In this document: positions 36,607 through 49,002 of the stretch, in pieces | Layout: every line of letters starts with the position of its first letter | Position numbering within the stretch: the first letter of the stretch is position 1 | NCBI RefSeq assembly: GCF_030272615.1 | Contig: NC_081414.1 | Coordinates: 313,197,664-313,261,663 of the forward strand | Source: Cryptomeria japonica | Taxonomy: Eukaryota; Streptophyta; Pinopsida; Cupressales; Cupressaceae | Reading direction: 5' to 3' | Length of the DNA stretch: 64,000 bases | The notes under the pieces: model-generated | What the model saw: the letters and a program-made list of their open reading frames with translations, nothing else | Told to the model about the DNA's origin: nothing | Database searches by the model: none | Made by a program: the position numbers and the translations under genes

Positions 36607-38361
36607 ATGATGGCAACATTAACTACAAATGCCATAGCAGACATTCTTGCAGGCATGTCTCTTGTTGACCCTTCTTTACAAGTTACAGCAATACATTCCA
36701 TTCAACAACCTCATTCTACAAATGTCAAATATCACCTACAACTCTCTGATGGTATGCACACCCATCCAACATTGCTTCCTGACCAAATGAACAGTCTTGT
36801 TCTAGAAGAAGCTTTAGTCACGGGTTCTATTCTCTGCCTTACAGAATATTCTCGCAAGATATTCGACAAATACACGTATGTCCACATTTTCCAATTTTTT
36901 TTTTGTATTCTTGTTTCTTCTTATAGACCTCCTCCCTAAATAAACATCTCAATTTATTGCAGGGCTATTATAATTCTTAGCTTCGACATAATTTCAAATA
37001 ATGCAGCTATCATTGGATCTCCACCTCCACTCCTAAAAGCTATTGCCTACCTTCCATCAAATAGTTCTGAAGACCCATTGAACCCTTTCCCAATTATTCC
37101 CATTAAAACATTGACCCCATATCACAAACAATGGTCCATTCAAGGTCGAGCATTAGCAAAAACCCCTATTCACAATTTAAAAAATGTAGGACGTGATGGG
37201 AAAGTTTTTGGATTTGATTTTGTAGACATGTTAGGATCTGAAATACATGTGACTTGTTTTAATGAACTTGTTGATAACTTTTACCATGTTATTCACTCTG
37301 GTAGTCTTTATGTGATCTCCAACGGTCGTATTAAAGTGGCAAACACAAAATATAGTAGCTCCACAAACCCTTTTGAAATAATCCTCCACGACTCTTCCAT
37401 AGTAACTCCTACCACATGCATAGACTCTACCATACCCAAGCATAGTTTCCACATTAAGAGCATAGATTCACTACAATCGTTCCCTATTAATGCCCTTGTA
37501 GATGTCATTGGAATAGTTTTATCAATCTCCCCTACATCAACCATACGTAAAAGAGATGGCACTGAGACAATAAAGTGTACTACTACAATCATAGACATGT
37601 CAAGTTGTACCATAGATATTACATTTTGGGGTCGCCACTATCAAATCGAGGGCAAACAACTATTTGAAATGTCCCTAGAACCGAATCCTCCTGTTCTTTT
37701 GATCAAGTCTGGCCGTATAGTATCTTGGAATGGAAAATCACTTGATACTATCTTTTCAACTACACTTTTAATCAATCCAGATTTATTGGAAACCACAACA
37801 TTACAAACATGGTATGCCAAGAAAGGGGTTGACGAACCCTACATTTCATTGTCACAAACCAACCTTTCCCCCCACACATTTGAAAATCCAATAGATATTT
37901 CATCTATTACTGATGAAAGCTTTCCTGGCCAAAAGAATGTATGTGTGAAGGCCACTATTACAAAACTTCACTTAGACAACTTTTACTACCTATCTTGTCC
38001 ACAGGTAGTGAACAAAAAAAAATGTAAGAAAAAAGTTGTGCAAAGTTCACCCAACACATTCCAATGCCCAAAGTGTTCTACTGATCTCTCTGAATGCGAT
38101 TTTAGCTACATGCTTAAAATGGACTTGCAAGATGAAACAGGTGAGCTTCTTAAAGTTACTGCATTCGAAGGACCATCAAATACCTTGTTGGGTGTTCCTG
38201 CAGAAGATTTCCAGCTACTTCTAGCAGAACCTAATGCTGTGGAACCTATATTGAGCAATGTTATTGATTGCAAATTTTTCTTTGATCTCAACATCAAAAT
38301 GGTTCCATTTGCTCGCCAAGAAACACAAAGCATTGTTATTACAGCCATTAAGCCTACCTAA
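36607..38361 (+). CDS. RPA70-like single-stranded DNA-binding protein (Helitron-encoded)
   Basis: Exons 36607-36875 and 36963-38361 flank an 87-bp GT...AG intron (GTATGTCC...TTGCAG) and join in frame to a 555-residue protein without lesions. Residues about 1-115 form the Rep-A N-terminal domain (VTAIHSIQQP, LQLSDGMHTHPTLLPDQMNS, IIILSFDI). Two OB folds follow (WSIQGRALAKTP...GKVFGFDFVD and VDVIGIVLSISPTS...IDITFWGRHYQ). The C-terminal OB fold carries a four-Cys zinc ribbon (LSCPQVVNKKKC...FQCPKCSTDL). The protein would bind single-stranded DNA exposed during rolling-circle transposition. It is shorter than host RPA1 subunits (about 620 or more residues) because linkers are short. It lies directly upstream of RepHel, same strand. 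Intactness suggests a young copy. Confidence 0.9.
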
Positions 38362-38819
38362 AAGTTACATATAATACTGTTCATGGATGTGTATCCATTT
38401 TTTATATCTTTTTCAATAATATGTATTTCACTTGTCCATATATGAAAGCATTTTGTATATCTTTTTCAATATTATGTATTTCACTTGTCCATATTATGTT
38501 TACAGTATTATGTCATCATCATGTATTGTACTTAGTCATGTTACTTCAATAAATGCTTTTAAATATACTTAAATTTACACAATACAAAAAATCATATATA
38601 AATCAACATATGTTGTATTTTTTTCATTTATGATCAAATTTTTTTTATTCAAACAATGAATCTCACAACTTTCTTTATAATCGTTTCATATGCTATTTCA
38701 CATTACACTAGCACTTATTTTGGTATATAGCTTTTTTTATTAATTTGGTATATATTTATATTTTAAAGATTCTCATTCACAGATATATCATATACCTTTC
38801 ATTCTCAACACACTGTGCC

Positions 38820-41800
38820 ATGGAAATACAAAATGATACAGTGGAAGAAAGACGTGCTCATCGAAATCAAATGCAACGCGCAAGGTACCATGAGAGGAAA
38901 ATTATTCTTAACAAAAGAAGAAGAGAAACCAGACACTTTTTAGCTGGACAACCCTCCACATCCACAGTATCTTCTCCCCACTTTCCACCCCATGTAGAAA
39001 CACATGTACCCCAAATCCAACATACAAATCAAGCTACCCCAATTGCCGAAAACTATAGCTCCCCAAACTTTTGTCAAAAATATTGCATCGCCAGAAATAA
39101 CTTTCGTTCAAAATTGGACAAGCTTTCAAAGATTTCAACATGTCTAATATGTTTCGAGAGATACCCAGGAATTAAAACTAAAAAATTTAATGGAAAAAAT
39201 ACTTGTTATAGATGCACAACAGAAAAAAATGGACACCGCTACTCAAATTGGAACAACATGGACCCTGGTGAGCAACCTCAATGTTTGCAAATACTAACTC
39301 AAGTTGAGGAGATGTTGATAGCAAGGATTAGCCCTGTCCTTCAAGTTACCTATGCAAGAGGAGGCCAACTAAAATATAGTGGCCATACTATTTGTTTTCC
39401 TCAAGATATTTCCTCAATTGCATCCCACTTGTCTAGGCATATAGATGGATTGGACATGATAATAGTAAACAAAGAAAACAGTGGCCAACAACAATACAAC
39501 TTCTATGTTAGTAGAGGACGTGTGCATGAGGCATTACAATATAAGATTTGTTATGACCCATACTACAAAGATGTACAATTAGATGAATTGGCATTGTCGT
39601 CTTTACCCATTAACCCCACTAATATATCTAACCTACTATATTCAACCACTTCAAATCCTGATCCCATTCACTTAAGTTTCATGCAAGAAGATGTTACGGA
39701 GGATGGTCCATTGATAGAGGACTTGCAAATGACTGATTCATTTGTGGCAAATCTTCCACCTGCACGTCGAGAGGTCGAAGAAGTTTGCTCTTTACTACAA
39801 CTAGGGCAAGGACGCCCAACTCCTGTAGTTAAATGGCCACCCATTTCCCCATCTCCTATAAATGAATACACTACTGAAGGATTGTTTGTAATGTCATTCC
39901 CCACTTTGTTCCCTAAAGGTATGGCTGCATTCAAACAACCACGTCTTAAAGAAGTTAAGCTACATGAGTATGGTCTCCATCTTTTAAGATACCATGATAA
40001 TAGATTTGGCCAACACCCAAGGTTTAGGTACTTCATATTGAATATACTAATGCGCCATAGAAGTCAAGCCACCGCATCTGTGTTTGTCCACAAACAACTT
40101 GATGATTCAATGCCTATAACAATTTTTGACCTTCGACAAAGATTAAAAGACTTGCCTGATGACAAACTAGCAGATCAACTAATGCGCTTTAGCTCGTCAA
40201 TTCGTGGAACTAAACCATTCTGGAATCAACGTAGAAGGGAACTTATAGACATGGTCATCCAAATTGGTTGTCCAACGCTATTTTTCACACTCAGTGCTGC
40301 TGATACAAAATGGCCAGACTTGCATAATATCATGCCAACCACCACACCTACAAATCCATATGCAACTGCTAGATGGAAATTACAAAATATAGTCCAAAAT
40401 CCACACCTTACTGCAATGTACATGCATCACAGATTTACTGCATTTCGTGAAGAAGTGTTGGAAAAAATTCTTGGCGCAAATGACTATTGGTATAGGTATA
40501 ATTCTTGCAACCTACTACTTTTACCTTCAGCTCTTACCCTTCTTTTAGTTTTTTTTTTTTTTCTAAAAACCTCTTTTCCCAGGTATGAATGGCAACATAG
40601 AGGCTCTGCACACATCCATGGTTTCATTTGGCTACCAAAAGCACCTGACATTGGCAAATTACAATGGAATGACATTCAGTCAGTACAAAATGCACTTGCA
40701 TACATTGATAAATATGTCTCCGCGTGGAACCCACGAAGTCATGCATTGAGAAATCAAATGTTCCACCGATCCATTGTTGATGACCCTTTCTTGATGGACA
40801 CAAGCATGATAGTATCAAGTGATCCTTTCATTGACTATTGTGATTTGGCCAACCGTGTTCAAAGACATACAAAATGTACTATCCAAACATGCCTTCGCAG
40901 GAAGGGGACATCTCTTCAATGCCGTTATAAAGCCCCTTGGAACATTACAGAGAAGTCGTCTCTTTCTAATGATGATAATGGCCAACCTAAGCACACCCCT
41001 GCTCGCAATGATGACCGCCTAAATCTTCACAACCCATTTATACTCTCAATATGGAGGGCCAATGTAGATTGCCAACCTGTTCTCTCAATTGATGTTGTGA
41101 TCAAATATATTGCAAAATATGCTGCTAAAGCTGAAAACAAATCAGAAACATACCATGCAATGTTATCTTGAATATCAACCAACTTTGAGTCTGATAAACC
41201 AGCTCCTAATGCTTTTCGCAAAATGCTTCTTGACAACCTTGTGGATCGTGATATAGGTGCCCAAGAAAGTTGCCACCTTCTGCTAAAGCTACCACTCTCC
41301 CTTTGTAGTCGAACATTTTTTTCTTTAAATGTGAACCAAAAAAATTTCCAACGTGTACCAATCACATCCACAGGAAGAACCACATATCCAAACTATATTG
41401 CATCTTACATGGCAAGACCAATACATTTAGAGAGAATTTCTCTTATCGAAGTAACTCAAAAATGGTCCTTCAATGCGTCAAGAAAGCATGATCAATGGAA
41501 AGAGCGAGCCACACCAGTCATAGTTCGAGTGTCTCCACGATTCACAACCATCCCTACAAAGGAAGAAAAATGTTTTCAAGCATTTTGTTGGTCTGAACTT
41601 TTATTGTACCACCCATTCCGCAACATTCAAATGGATTTCGGCTCGACAGATGATGAAATTCAAGCACTGTGGGAAAGGTTCTCGCACAAGTACAAGCCAT
41701 GGCATGTCTGCCGCACATCTGCAGAAGCCGATGAAAGATCTAATCCTACCACTCCTTCAAGCGACACAGAACAACTGCCAGAAAACCTTCGTAATGAATG

Positions 41801-43490
41801 GCAAGTACTGTCAGCTTCATACCCAGGACTTCCTCTTCACCTGGATGAACTTGATATGCTTGGCCAACGTGATATTGACTTGAAGAATGACTGGGGGGTA
41901 CATCACTTCAGTCCACAAGAAAAAGAAATAGCTACAAATTTCATACACTCCAATCGCCGAACATTTCAGCCCCATCATGTTCTCCAACAACAAAGCCAAA
42001 ATAACCTATGTATACAACAACAAAAGGCATATGATATAGTTATTTCACATCTACATGCTACTAGTTGGCAAGCACCATTGAAAATGATTGTTCAAGGAAC
42101 TGCAGGCACAGGAAAGTCACACCTCATAACAAGCATTAAATCAGCACTCAAAAGATCAGCACCAAATGGCCAATCACCATTATTGCTCCTTGCACCAACT
42201 GGAGTTGCGGCATTCAATATACAAGCATCAACAATTCATTCAGCACTACGAATTCCAATCAAAGAAATGCACCCTCTACAAGGACAAACATTGGCAAGCT
42301 TCCAAGAAAGCATGTACTTCATTCGCTACATTATAATCGATGAAATGAGCTTCATTGGTCCCAGGTTTATACAACACATTGATATAAGGTTACGTGAGGC
42401 ATTCCCTGCCCATAACCAGCTCCCATTTGGAGGACGCTCAATCATTCTCTTTGGTGACTTGGGCCAACTACCACCTGTCAAAGACATTCCTATGTATGCT
42501 TCAACTTCATATGGAGGGACACTATGGCGTAGCTTCATAACAATTATAACATTGAAAAAAATATTTCGTCAAATTGGAGATCAACCTGCACAAATTGCCT
42601 TTCGTGCACTTCTCTCCAATTTACGAAATGCAGAACCCACTATTGCAGATTGGCAACTTTTACTTTCTCGAGCAAATTCAACACTTTCCTCTACAGAGCA
42701 ATCTTTATTCTTATCATCCACACACTTATTTGCAACAAATGAAATGGTATCATTACATAACAAACGCATGTTGTTGTCTTTGGCAAAGCCTATTGCCCTA
42801 TCTACTGCAGAACAACTCAAGGGAATCACATGCTCAAACCCTGATGAGGAACAACTTGAGTCTAAGATCCTCTTATGTATTGGCCAAGAAGTTATGTTAT
42901 CTGCCAACTTGTGGGTGGAAACAGGACTTGTCAATGGTGCACTTGGACAAGTCAAAGAAATTGTATATAATGTTGGTGAAAGACCACCTGAACTCCCCTT
43001 ATTTGTTGTTGTTCAATTCAAAAAATACATAGGCCCAGTTTGGGACCAACACAACCCAAAAAATATCCCTCTTATTCCAATAAGTCGTGGTCTTCGACGT
43101 CAAATACCACTAAAAATGGCATGGGCCTTAACAATTCACAAATCACAAGGGCTGACACTTCAAAGAGCGACAATCGACATTGGCAATACAGATCGTCAAG
43201 GGTTGACATTCACAGCAATTTCAAGGGTCCGTGATCTTGCAAGTCTTCGCATACACCCTCCATTCACATTCCAAAGATATTCACGTATACAAAAGAGTCC
43301 ATATGCTGCTCGACGAAAAGAAGAAGAGGAACGCTTGACAATGTTATCAAATGAAAACACTTCTCCAGGTTTTTGCTCTTCAACCCCTTGTCACATTGAA
43401 TCTTCTTCATTTCCTGTTCTTTTCTTTAGACCAAAACAACAATACATGTACACCATTTGTTCAATCCGAATACTGCTTGTCCTTATATGA
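38820..43490 (+). pseudogene. Helitron Rep/PIF1-family helicase, one nonsense codon
   Basis: The ATG is at 38820; an 87-bp intron (40496-40582) leaves exons joining as WYR-YEWQHRGSAHIHGF. The joined frame has about 1,527 codons and one internal TGA at 41169-41171, after residue 754. Order: Cys-rich N-terminal region (CLICFERYPG...CYRC), Helitron-like N domain, and Rep HUH motif HIH at residues 569-571. The two-tyrosine motif YIAKY is at 734-738, directly before the stop. PIF1 helicase follows with Walker A GTAGTGKSH (about 1063), IIIDEMSF, LFGDLGQLPP, LTIHKSQG and FTAISRVR. Rep nicks and rejoins DNA; the helicase unwinds it. The stop separates Rep from helicase, so the copy is probably not autonomous unless the stop is read through. 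The intron is a multiple of three without stops, so unspliced RNA also stays open. Confidence 0.93.
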
Positions 43491-45737
43491 ATTGTGCTTT
43501 GTGAAACTATATTTAACATATTTATTGTGCTTTGTAACAACGTGAAACATTCTAAGCCTTGTTGTTACTGACAAATGAAAGACCTCTACACGGTTACAAA
43601 CTTGCTTCAAATGAACTGTTCTTTACAAAACAATATTTTACATATTTAGTGTGTTGTGTAACAGCATGAGACATTCAAAGTGAAATATATCTACATGGTT
43701 CAAATTGCTTTTCCATTTGACCTAATTTTCATTTATATATATACTACAAAAATCTAACATTGCAAACTTCTCTCATTGATTGCAAAGGACCTATTCTATA
43801 CCATTTAATAGTTTTTATGTTATTCTCTTACTCCCATCTTTTATTTGGCGTACCCATTGCACCCCAAAGTGCAATTGCTAGTAATATGCTAAGTCATGCA
43901 AAGGTTGTCAACACATCATTCGACTGTCCCAGTGGCACTATGACTAAGTCAAGTGTCAAATATAATATATATGCATGTGACTATTGCTTGTCACTGACTT
44001 TCCAAATAAACCAATAAAACACTATTGGTTGTGCAAGACAATGTAAGCAAGGCTAGTCAAGACTAACTCCAAGTCAATGTGTCCTTTGTAAATAAATCCT
44101 GCTAATAATTATAAAATGCCAAGATATATATATGCATTGATGTATCAAAAGAAGTCCAAAATAATACTGAAAATAAACCACACATAGAGCCTGATCACAA
44201 TATGATAATATTGTTAACCATAACTTATATTATCAATAGAGAAAGCAACTGTGTGAGTCAAGCATCATATTGAAACCTTCTGAACCATTTTCTGAATTAC
44301 AACCTTGTAATGACATCTTACAACCTGATATAGACTAGTATTGTATCTCATTAGAATGATAATAACTTATTGAATTATTTTCTCAATAAGACCTTAATAG
44401 TCTAACAATGAAACCATTGCCAGAATACTAAGCCCTTATCATGGACAAAAATGCATAAGATATTAGATTCTAATAAGAAACAATACATAGACATGTATCA
44501 ACTAATAAGAGTGCACAACAAAGTATGACCATAGAGAGATAAAACACCGACACTGCATTGTGAATATGTTCAAGAAAATCATACCATCACAAAGAACCAT
44601 TACAATCTATCGCTTGCACCATGAATAGAACCTGTCACTGTCTCTTCAAAAAAAGAGTGCACAACATCTGCAAAGAAAGTGATCCTTGTCTACACATGAA
44701 CTAAACTGATCAGAACAACCAATATACATCAACTCTGAAAGTGAATCAAAACCAAAAATAGTATACTGAAACCAAGTATGTGATAATGCACTGAATATGC
44801 CAAGTATGCCAATGAACCACAAGAGCAATCTGTTTTGACATCAAGGACAAAAATGCTACAAAGAGAAAGTCAACAATATGATATATAGTTACCTTGGATA
44901 ATTGGGTGAGATCAATCTCTTTAACCATGGACCTTTTGAGTCAGCCATGAGAGGTGCATTTAGGTGCATCAATGGTGTGTGCCACTCTTTAGGTAGAGAG
45001 GGATACAATAATACACAAGTTAAGGATGTTCAAGATTGATCAAGATGCTATTAGAGAAAAGAAAGACAATTTGGATATAGTGCTAGCATGAATAAAGGCA
45101 AGAGCAATCATACCCAACTTTAGAGATGTCATTACTATGATTGTTTTACTATAATTAGTATAGGCATAGATGATGTCATGAGCTAGTTAGTTGGAGGTGG
45201 CTACTATCTGTTTGTTAGTAGATTGGGTGCCTTATATGAATGACTATGGTACTAGGGGGGAGATTCAATTCACATTCAAGATCATGAATGAGAACTCGTG
45301 TGCACAAACAGTGAAATGGGGGAGGGTTCATCAAAATAACCTCCTTTCCAATTGTTCCTTATTATAACATTTATAATACATTTATAAATCATTGTGATGT
45401 TGAACTATTATTATTTGGAATGGACATATTTCATATATTGATATTATGAATATTATAGAGATGTATGTATTTTATGTTTAGTTTAAGATATTACTTTATA
45501 TATTAAATGTGTTTCTATATATGCATGTGTACAGGTGAATGATGTAACATAAACAATCATTGTACACACATTTATCTTAGGTAATCAATGAGCCATATAT
45601 ATTGTTATGGAATCCTTAGAATATGAATCAAAGGGTCCAAAAAGGAATCCCATTATTACAATCTAAATCATAGATGTCAAACTAAGCAATCACTGAAACA
45701 AATAAATAGGTGATGAGGCAGTCCTGAGTGGTGGTGT
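43491..45737. other. Helitron 3' region and intergenic DNA
   Basis: No gene is visible. A perfect 7-bp hairpin (AACCAAT / ATTGGTT, 8-nt loop) at 44009-44030 is followed 22 nt later by CTAG and a T at 44053-44057. This is a possible Helitron 3' end, though the hairpin is further from CTAG than usual. Another 6-bp hairpin, CTACTA / TAGTAG, is near 45201-45221. The remaining sequence is AT-rich and unremarkable. Confidence 0.4.
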
Positions 45738-46646
45738 TCAGCCTACAACAGTGAATCCACCATCCACAACAAGATTAAGACCACTCACATACCTTGCTTC
45801 ATCACTGGCCAAATACAGAGCAGCCTCTGCAATATCTTCCTCTTTAAGAGTAACCCCCTTTAAGTTCCCAACACTATTAGCCCACTCTTCCACCATGGCC
45901 CTGCCCTCCCCCTCCCCTGAAGAACCATTCTCTTCCATAAGCTTGACTGCCATATGAGTGGCAATGATAGAAGGTGACACACAATTCACTCTGATTCCAA
46001 ACTTCCCCAGCTCAGCAGCACCACTTTTGGACAACCCAACAACAGCATGTTTAGCGGCAGTGTAAGCATACGACATGCCGCCGCCCAAAACTGCTGCAAC
46101 GCTGGCCGTGGAAATTATGCAGCCCTTTTGAGCTGGGATCATCACTCGGCCTGCATGCTTCATGCCATGCAAAACTCCCTTTGCATTTACGTTCATAACA
46201 ATCTCGAATTGTTTGCAATCGTACTCTGCAACGGTCCCTTTCTGGGCATCTGCTATGCCGGCATTGTTGAACATGATGTCCAGTTGCCCGTATTTTTGCA
46301 TGGCCAAATCTACGGCAGCACTAACGTCTGACTCTTTGCTCACATCGCAGTGGATGAAGGTCGCCCATGGAGGCAGAGCTTGTGCCAGTTTTTCCCCTGC
46401 TTCGTCTGAAATGTCGGCGATTATGACTTTGGCTCCGTGTTTTGTGAAGAGGCGGACACAGGCTTCCCCAATGCCTGACGCTCCGCCTGTGATTATTGCC
46501 ACTTTGCCTTCCAATCTGCATTTCCATACAATTTGATCAATGAATGATACAACTAAATCACTTAAAACTTCGTTTTTTAAGTATTACAGCCCTAAAAAAT
46601 TTATTGGAAAACACAAAGCAAATTACCTTCTCTGTGTACAAGCCAT
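45738..46646 (-). CDS. Short-chain dehydrogenase/reductase, classical SDR110C-like
   Basis: Exon 1 is 46646-46627 (MACTQR plus two bases), followed by a 111-bp GT...AG intron (46626-46516). Exon 2 is 46515-45738, giving 265 residues without lesions. Motifs are TGGASGIG at 16-23 (nucleotide binding), an Asp at the end of the second beta strand (VIIAD, favouring NAD over NADP), NNAG at 90-93, and catalytic Asn117, Ser145, Tyr158 and Lys162 (YTAAK). The C-terminus is YVSGLNLVVDGGFTVVG. The family includes plant secoisolariciresinol dehydrogenase, xanthoxin dehydrogenase and momilactone synthase-like enzymes, which oxidise secondary alcohols of specialised metabolites or hormones. The substrate cannot be read from sequence. 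The tiny first exon is common in this subfamily. It appears to be a host gene rather than Helitron cargo. Confidence 0.93.
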
Positions 46647-46726
46647 GGCTGTAAAAATTGCAGACAGAAAGCTTAAAAGTTAAGGAGATAAGCGTGAGAT
46701 AATGGTGAAGCAGAGTAGAGGCAGTC

Positions 46727-46733
46727 TTATATA
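46727..46733 (-). promoter_or_regulatory. TATA box of the SDR gene
   Basis: The minus strand reads TTTATATAAG about 85 bp upstream of the ATG. A start of transcription about 30 bp downstream would leave a leader of about 50 nt. The tandem 70-bp duplication begins at the very next base upstream. Confidence 0.65.
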
Positions 46734-46873
46734 AAACATTCATGTACGTTGAAAGAAAGAAGCCTCATTCAGTCAATACACGTTTGGAGAATGGAGAAAG
46801 ATTAAACATTCATGTACGTTGAAAGAAAGAAGCCTCATTCAGTCAATACACGTTTGGAGAATGGAGAATGATT
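46734..46873 (-). repeat. 70-bp tandem duplication upstream of the SDR TATA box
   Basis: Two copies (46734-46803 and 46804-46873) differ at one base. Each contains GTACGTTGAAAGAAAGAAGC and TCAGTCAATACACGTTTGG; ACGTxT-type cores can bind bZIP factors. The near identity shows a recent duplication in the promoter. Confidence 0.92.
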
Positions 46874-46985
46874 AAAGAGGTGTTCCATAAAATTATGCAT
46901 CCATCATAGAACATGATTAAACAGGTGTTCCATAGATTATCCATCATAGAACATGATTAAACAGGTGTTCTATAAGATTATGGAT
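46870..46985. repeat. Tandem 40-45-bp repeats further upstream
   Basis: GATTAAASAGGTGTTCYATA begins at 46870, 46915 and 46955, followed by ATCCATCATAGAACAT in the first two units. Together with the 70-bp duplication this makes the SDR promoter unusually repetitive. Confidence 0.85.
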
Positions 46986-49002
46986 CACGAGGTTGGGCTT
47001 AACCGGGGCCACTCGAAGTTTCCTGTGTGTGTGTGCAGATGAGGTTGGGCTTAATCTTACCATTTCTGAGGACTGGAAGAAGCGGTTCGTCTTAATCAAT
47101 GTCATCTTATGACGTGTTTCTCCGTAACATTTGTTTTTCTATATAATTTGGAAGAAACACAAAAGTGGCTCAATCATAGGTGTATGATATTGTAAATTCT
47201 TTACAAATAGAAGCATTATTTTTTCAAGTCCATGTTTAGTTCTATAGCTAACAGAATTTGTAATTGATTTGTTGATTCAATTCCTGATATTAATGATGTT
47301 TAGCAGCTTCATGTATTTGATTTTTATTTTTTTTGCATGTGTTTATCTATTTCTTAGTTTATCTATTTCTTAGGGTTGTGTAGTTGGATAATTTTAATAG
47401 ATTTTCTTATGTATGACTGCATCAAATAGTAGAGTTTGAGTTAATATGAGAGAAGGTAATAATTCTACAATAAAAATATTGTGTGCTGCAATATAAATGA
47501 TCCATAAAAGTCTTCTAAAGAAATCTTATGAGCACATGACATCATAGATAACCCATAAGAGAGTTGTTTCAAAAAAAGAAGTGTGGAGGGGTCTTTTAGT
47601 ACTATAATGTCAGGTAGAAGATATGCATGTGTGAACCTCCTCCAAAAAGTGTGTTTGGTAAAGGTTGTTTTAGATTGGAATAAATGCTTTTGAGAGAGGA
47701 CAAAATATCCTCTAGTACCATGGTATTGGAATATGATTGTTAACAAAAACACTAAAGGTGAAACAATCAACACTAATTGGCATTAGATGTTTTTTTTTTT
47801 AAAGGGAGATCTATCAAGTTGAGCACCAATTTGCAAGATTTAAGAGTAGCATCATTTTTTGCAAGTTTGACTTGTGAGAAAGGTGAGCAAAACTTGAAGC
47901 AATTTTCAAGAGGCATTTAAGTAAATTTCTTGAAAAGGGTAATTTGAACTAAGAAGTAACTTGGGGTGCCTTTTTGGCAAATGTTGACTAGAGGATTGGC
48001 ATGGTTAGAGGTAAAGTTATACATTCTAGCTTAGGGAGATTCATGAAGAAGAAAAATGAAAATAATATGAAAAGATGATAAAGATGATGGAAAAAAATAT
48101 TTCCCTAAATTGATCACTTAGAAAAGTAGATAGAAGTGATGTAACATGTTGAAGAAACAAGAGATCCCATGAACACTTTTGCAAACTGAACTTTTATTTT
48201 TAAGGCAATTTAAAAATGAAGCAATAGTGCATGATGTGCTAATAGATGTATGGTGACACAACTAAAATCAAATCAAATGAAAAATCAATTTCATTGTAGG
48301 AAACAATTGATTATTTTAAGGAACAATTGAGGTATAGAAAGAAAACCAAATTGAAATTGTGTGAAGAATAAGATGCCCTATATGCAACAAATGACTAGTC
48401 AAGAAAGACAAAATGTTCTAGTAATAATGCTAATGTTGAAACTAGAACAAATGACAAGTTTGATTTAGTGAATAATGTGGTAGGTAATTGAAAGAAATTA
48501 GCAAGAAGAATAATGCCAATGGCTAAAGCCATTAGTGCAATAGGGAAAGTTGCAAGGTGTGGCAACATCTAGTCTTATAGCAAATGTGTGGTAGGATGAC
48601 TAGTATTAAGAGGTAACAAAGATGAGTTTCTCCATGGATATCAAGTGGGTGTTCTAGGGTTTAGCGAAATTTACAGAGGTCATGTGCATAACCAAAAGAA
48701 GGAATGATCATTGATGTTGAGGATCAAGGAATAAAATTGATGAAATAATATTGGAAGAGAAATTAGCGTTAGAGAATTGTGGTATCTTAATTATTCATAG
48801 CTAAGGAGTGTTGGTATAAATATTTGTGAGGCCTGTACATTGTGTAATTGGTTTAAGTTTTATCTCCTTTGTTACCCTTTCTTTATTTTAGTCCAACACT
48901 TATATTAGATCAAATAACATTTTTTATGGGCCCTCGTTGTTCAAATCATTAAAAACCTTGAAAAGGTCCTAAATGCCTTCAATCTCTTATGAAATTAATC
49001 AG
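46986..49002. other. Intergenic, no gene seen
   Basis: GAGGTTGGGCTTAA occurs twice near 46990 and 47041 with a short (GT)n between. The remainder is A-rich with low-complexity frames only. It ends where block copy B starts. Confidence 0.5.

Larger units (their letters stand above)
35468..43490 (+). mobile_element. Helitron, autonomous type, boundaries approximate
   Basis: Three plus-strand coding units of a rolling-circle transposon lie together: an unknown small ORF, an RPA70-like gene and the Rep/helicase gene. The combination of RepHel with an RPA-like gene is characteristic of plant Helitrons. The true ends lie outside these coordinates. A candidate 3' terminus with a hairpin and CTAG is at 44009-44056; the 5' TC end was not identified. 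Confidence 0.85.

Noticed and set aside
39668-42955. Minus-strand ORFs opposite the Helitron gene
   Set aside because: They are antisense shadows of the Rep/helicase frame.
45751-46536. Plus-strand ORFs opposite the SDR gene
   Set aside because: They are antisense shadows of a well-supported SDR coding sequence.
45738-46646. SDR gene as Helitron cargo
   Set aside because: It is intact, on the opposite strand, has its own promoter and intron, and lies beyond the candidate Helitron end.
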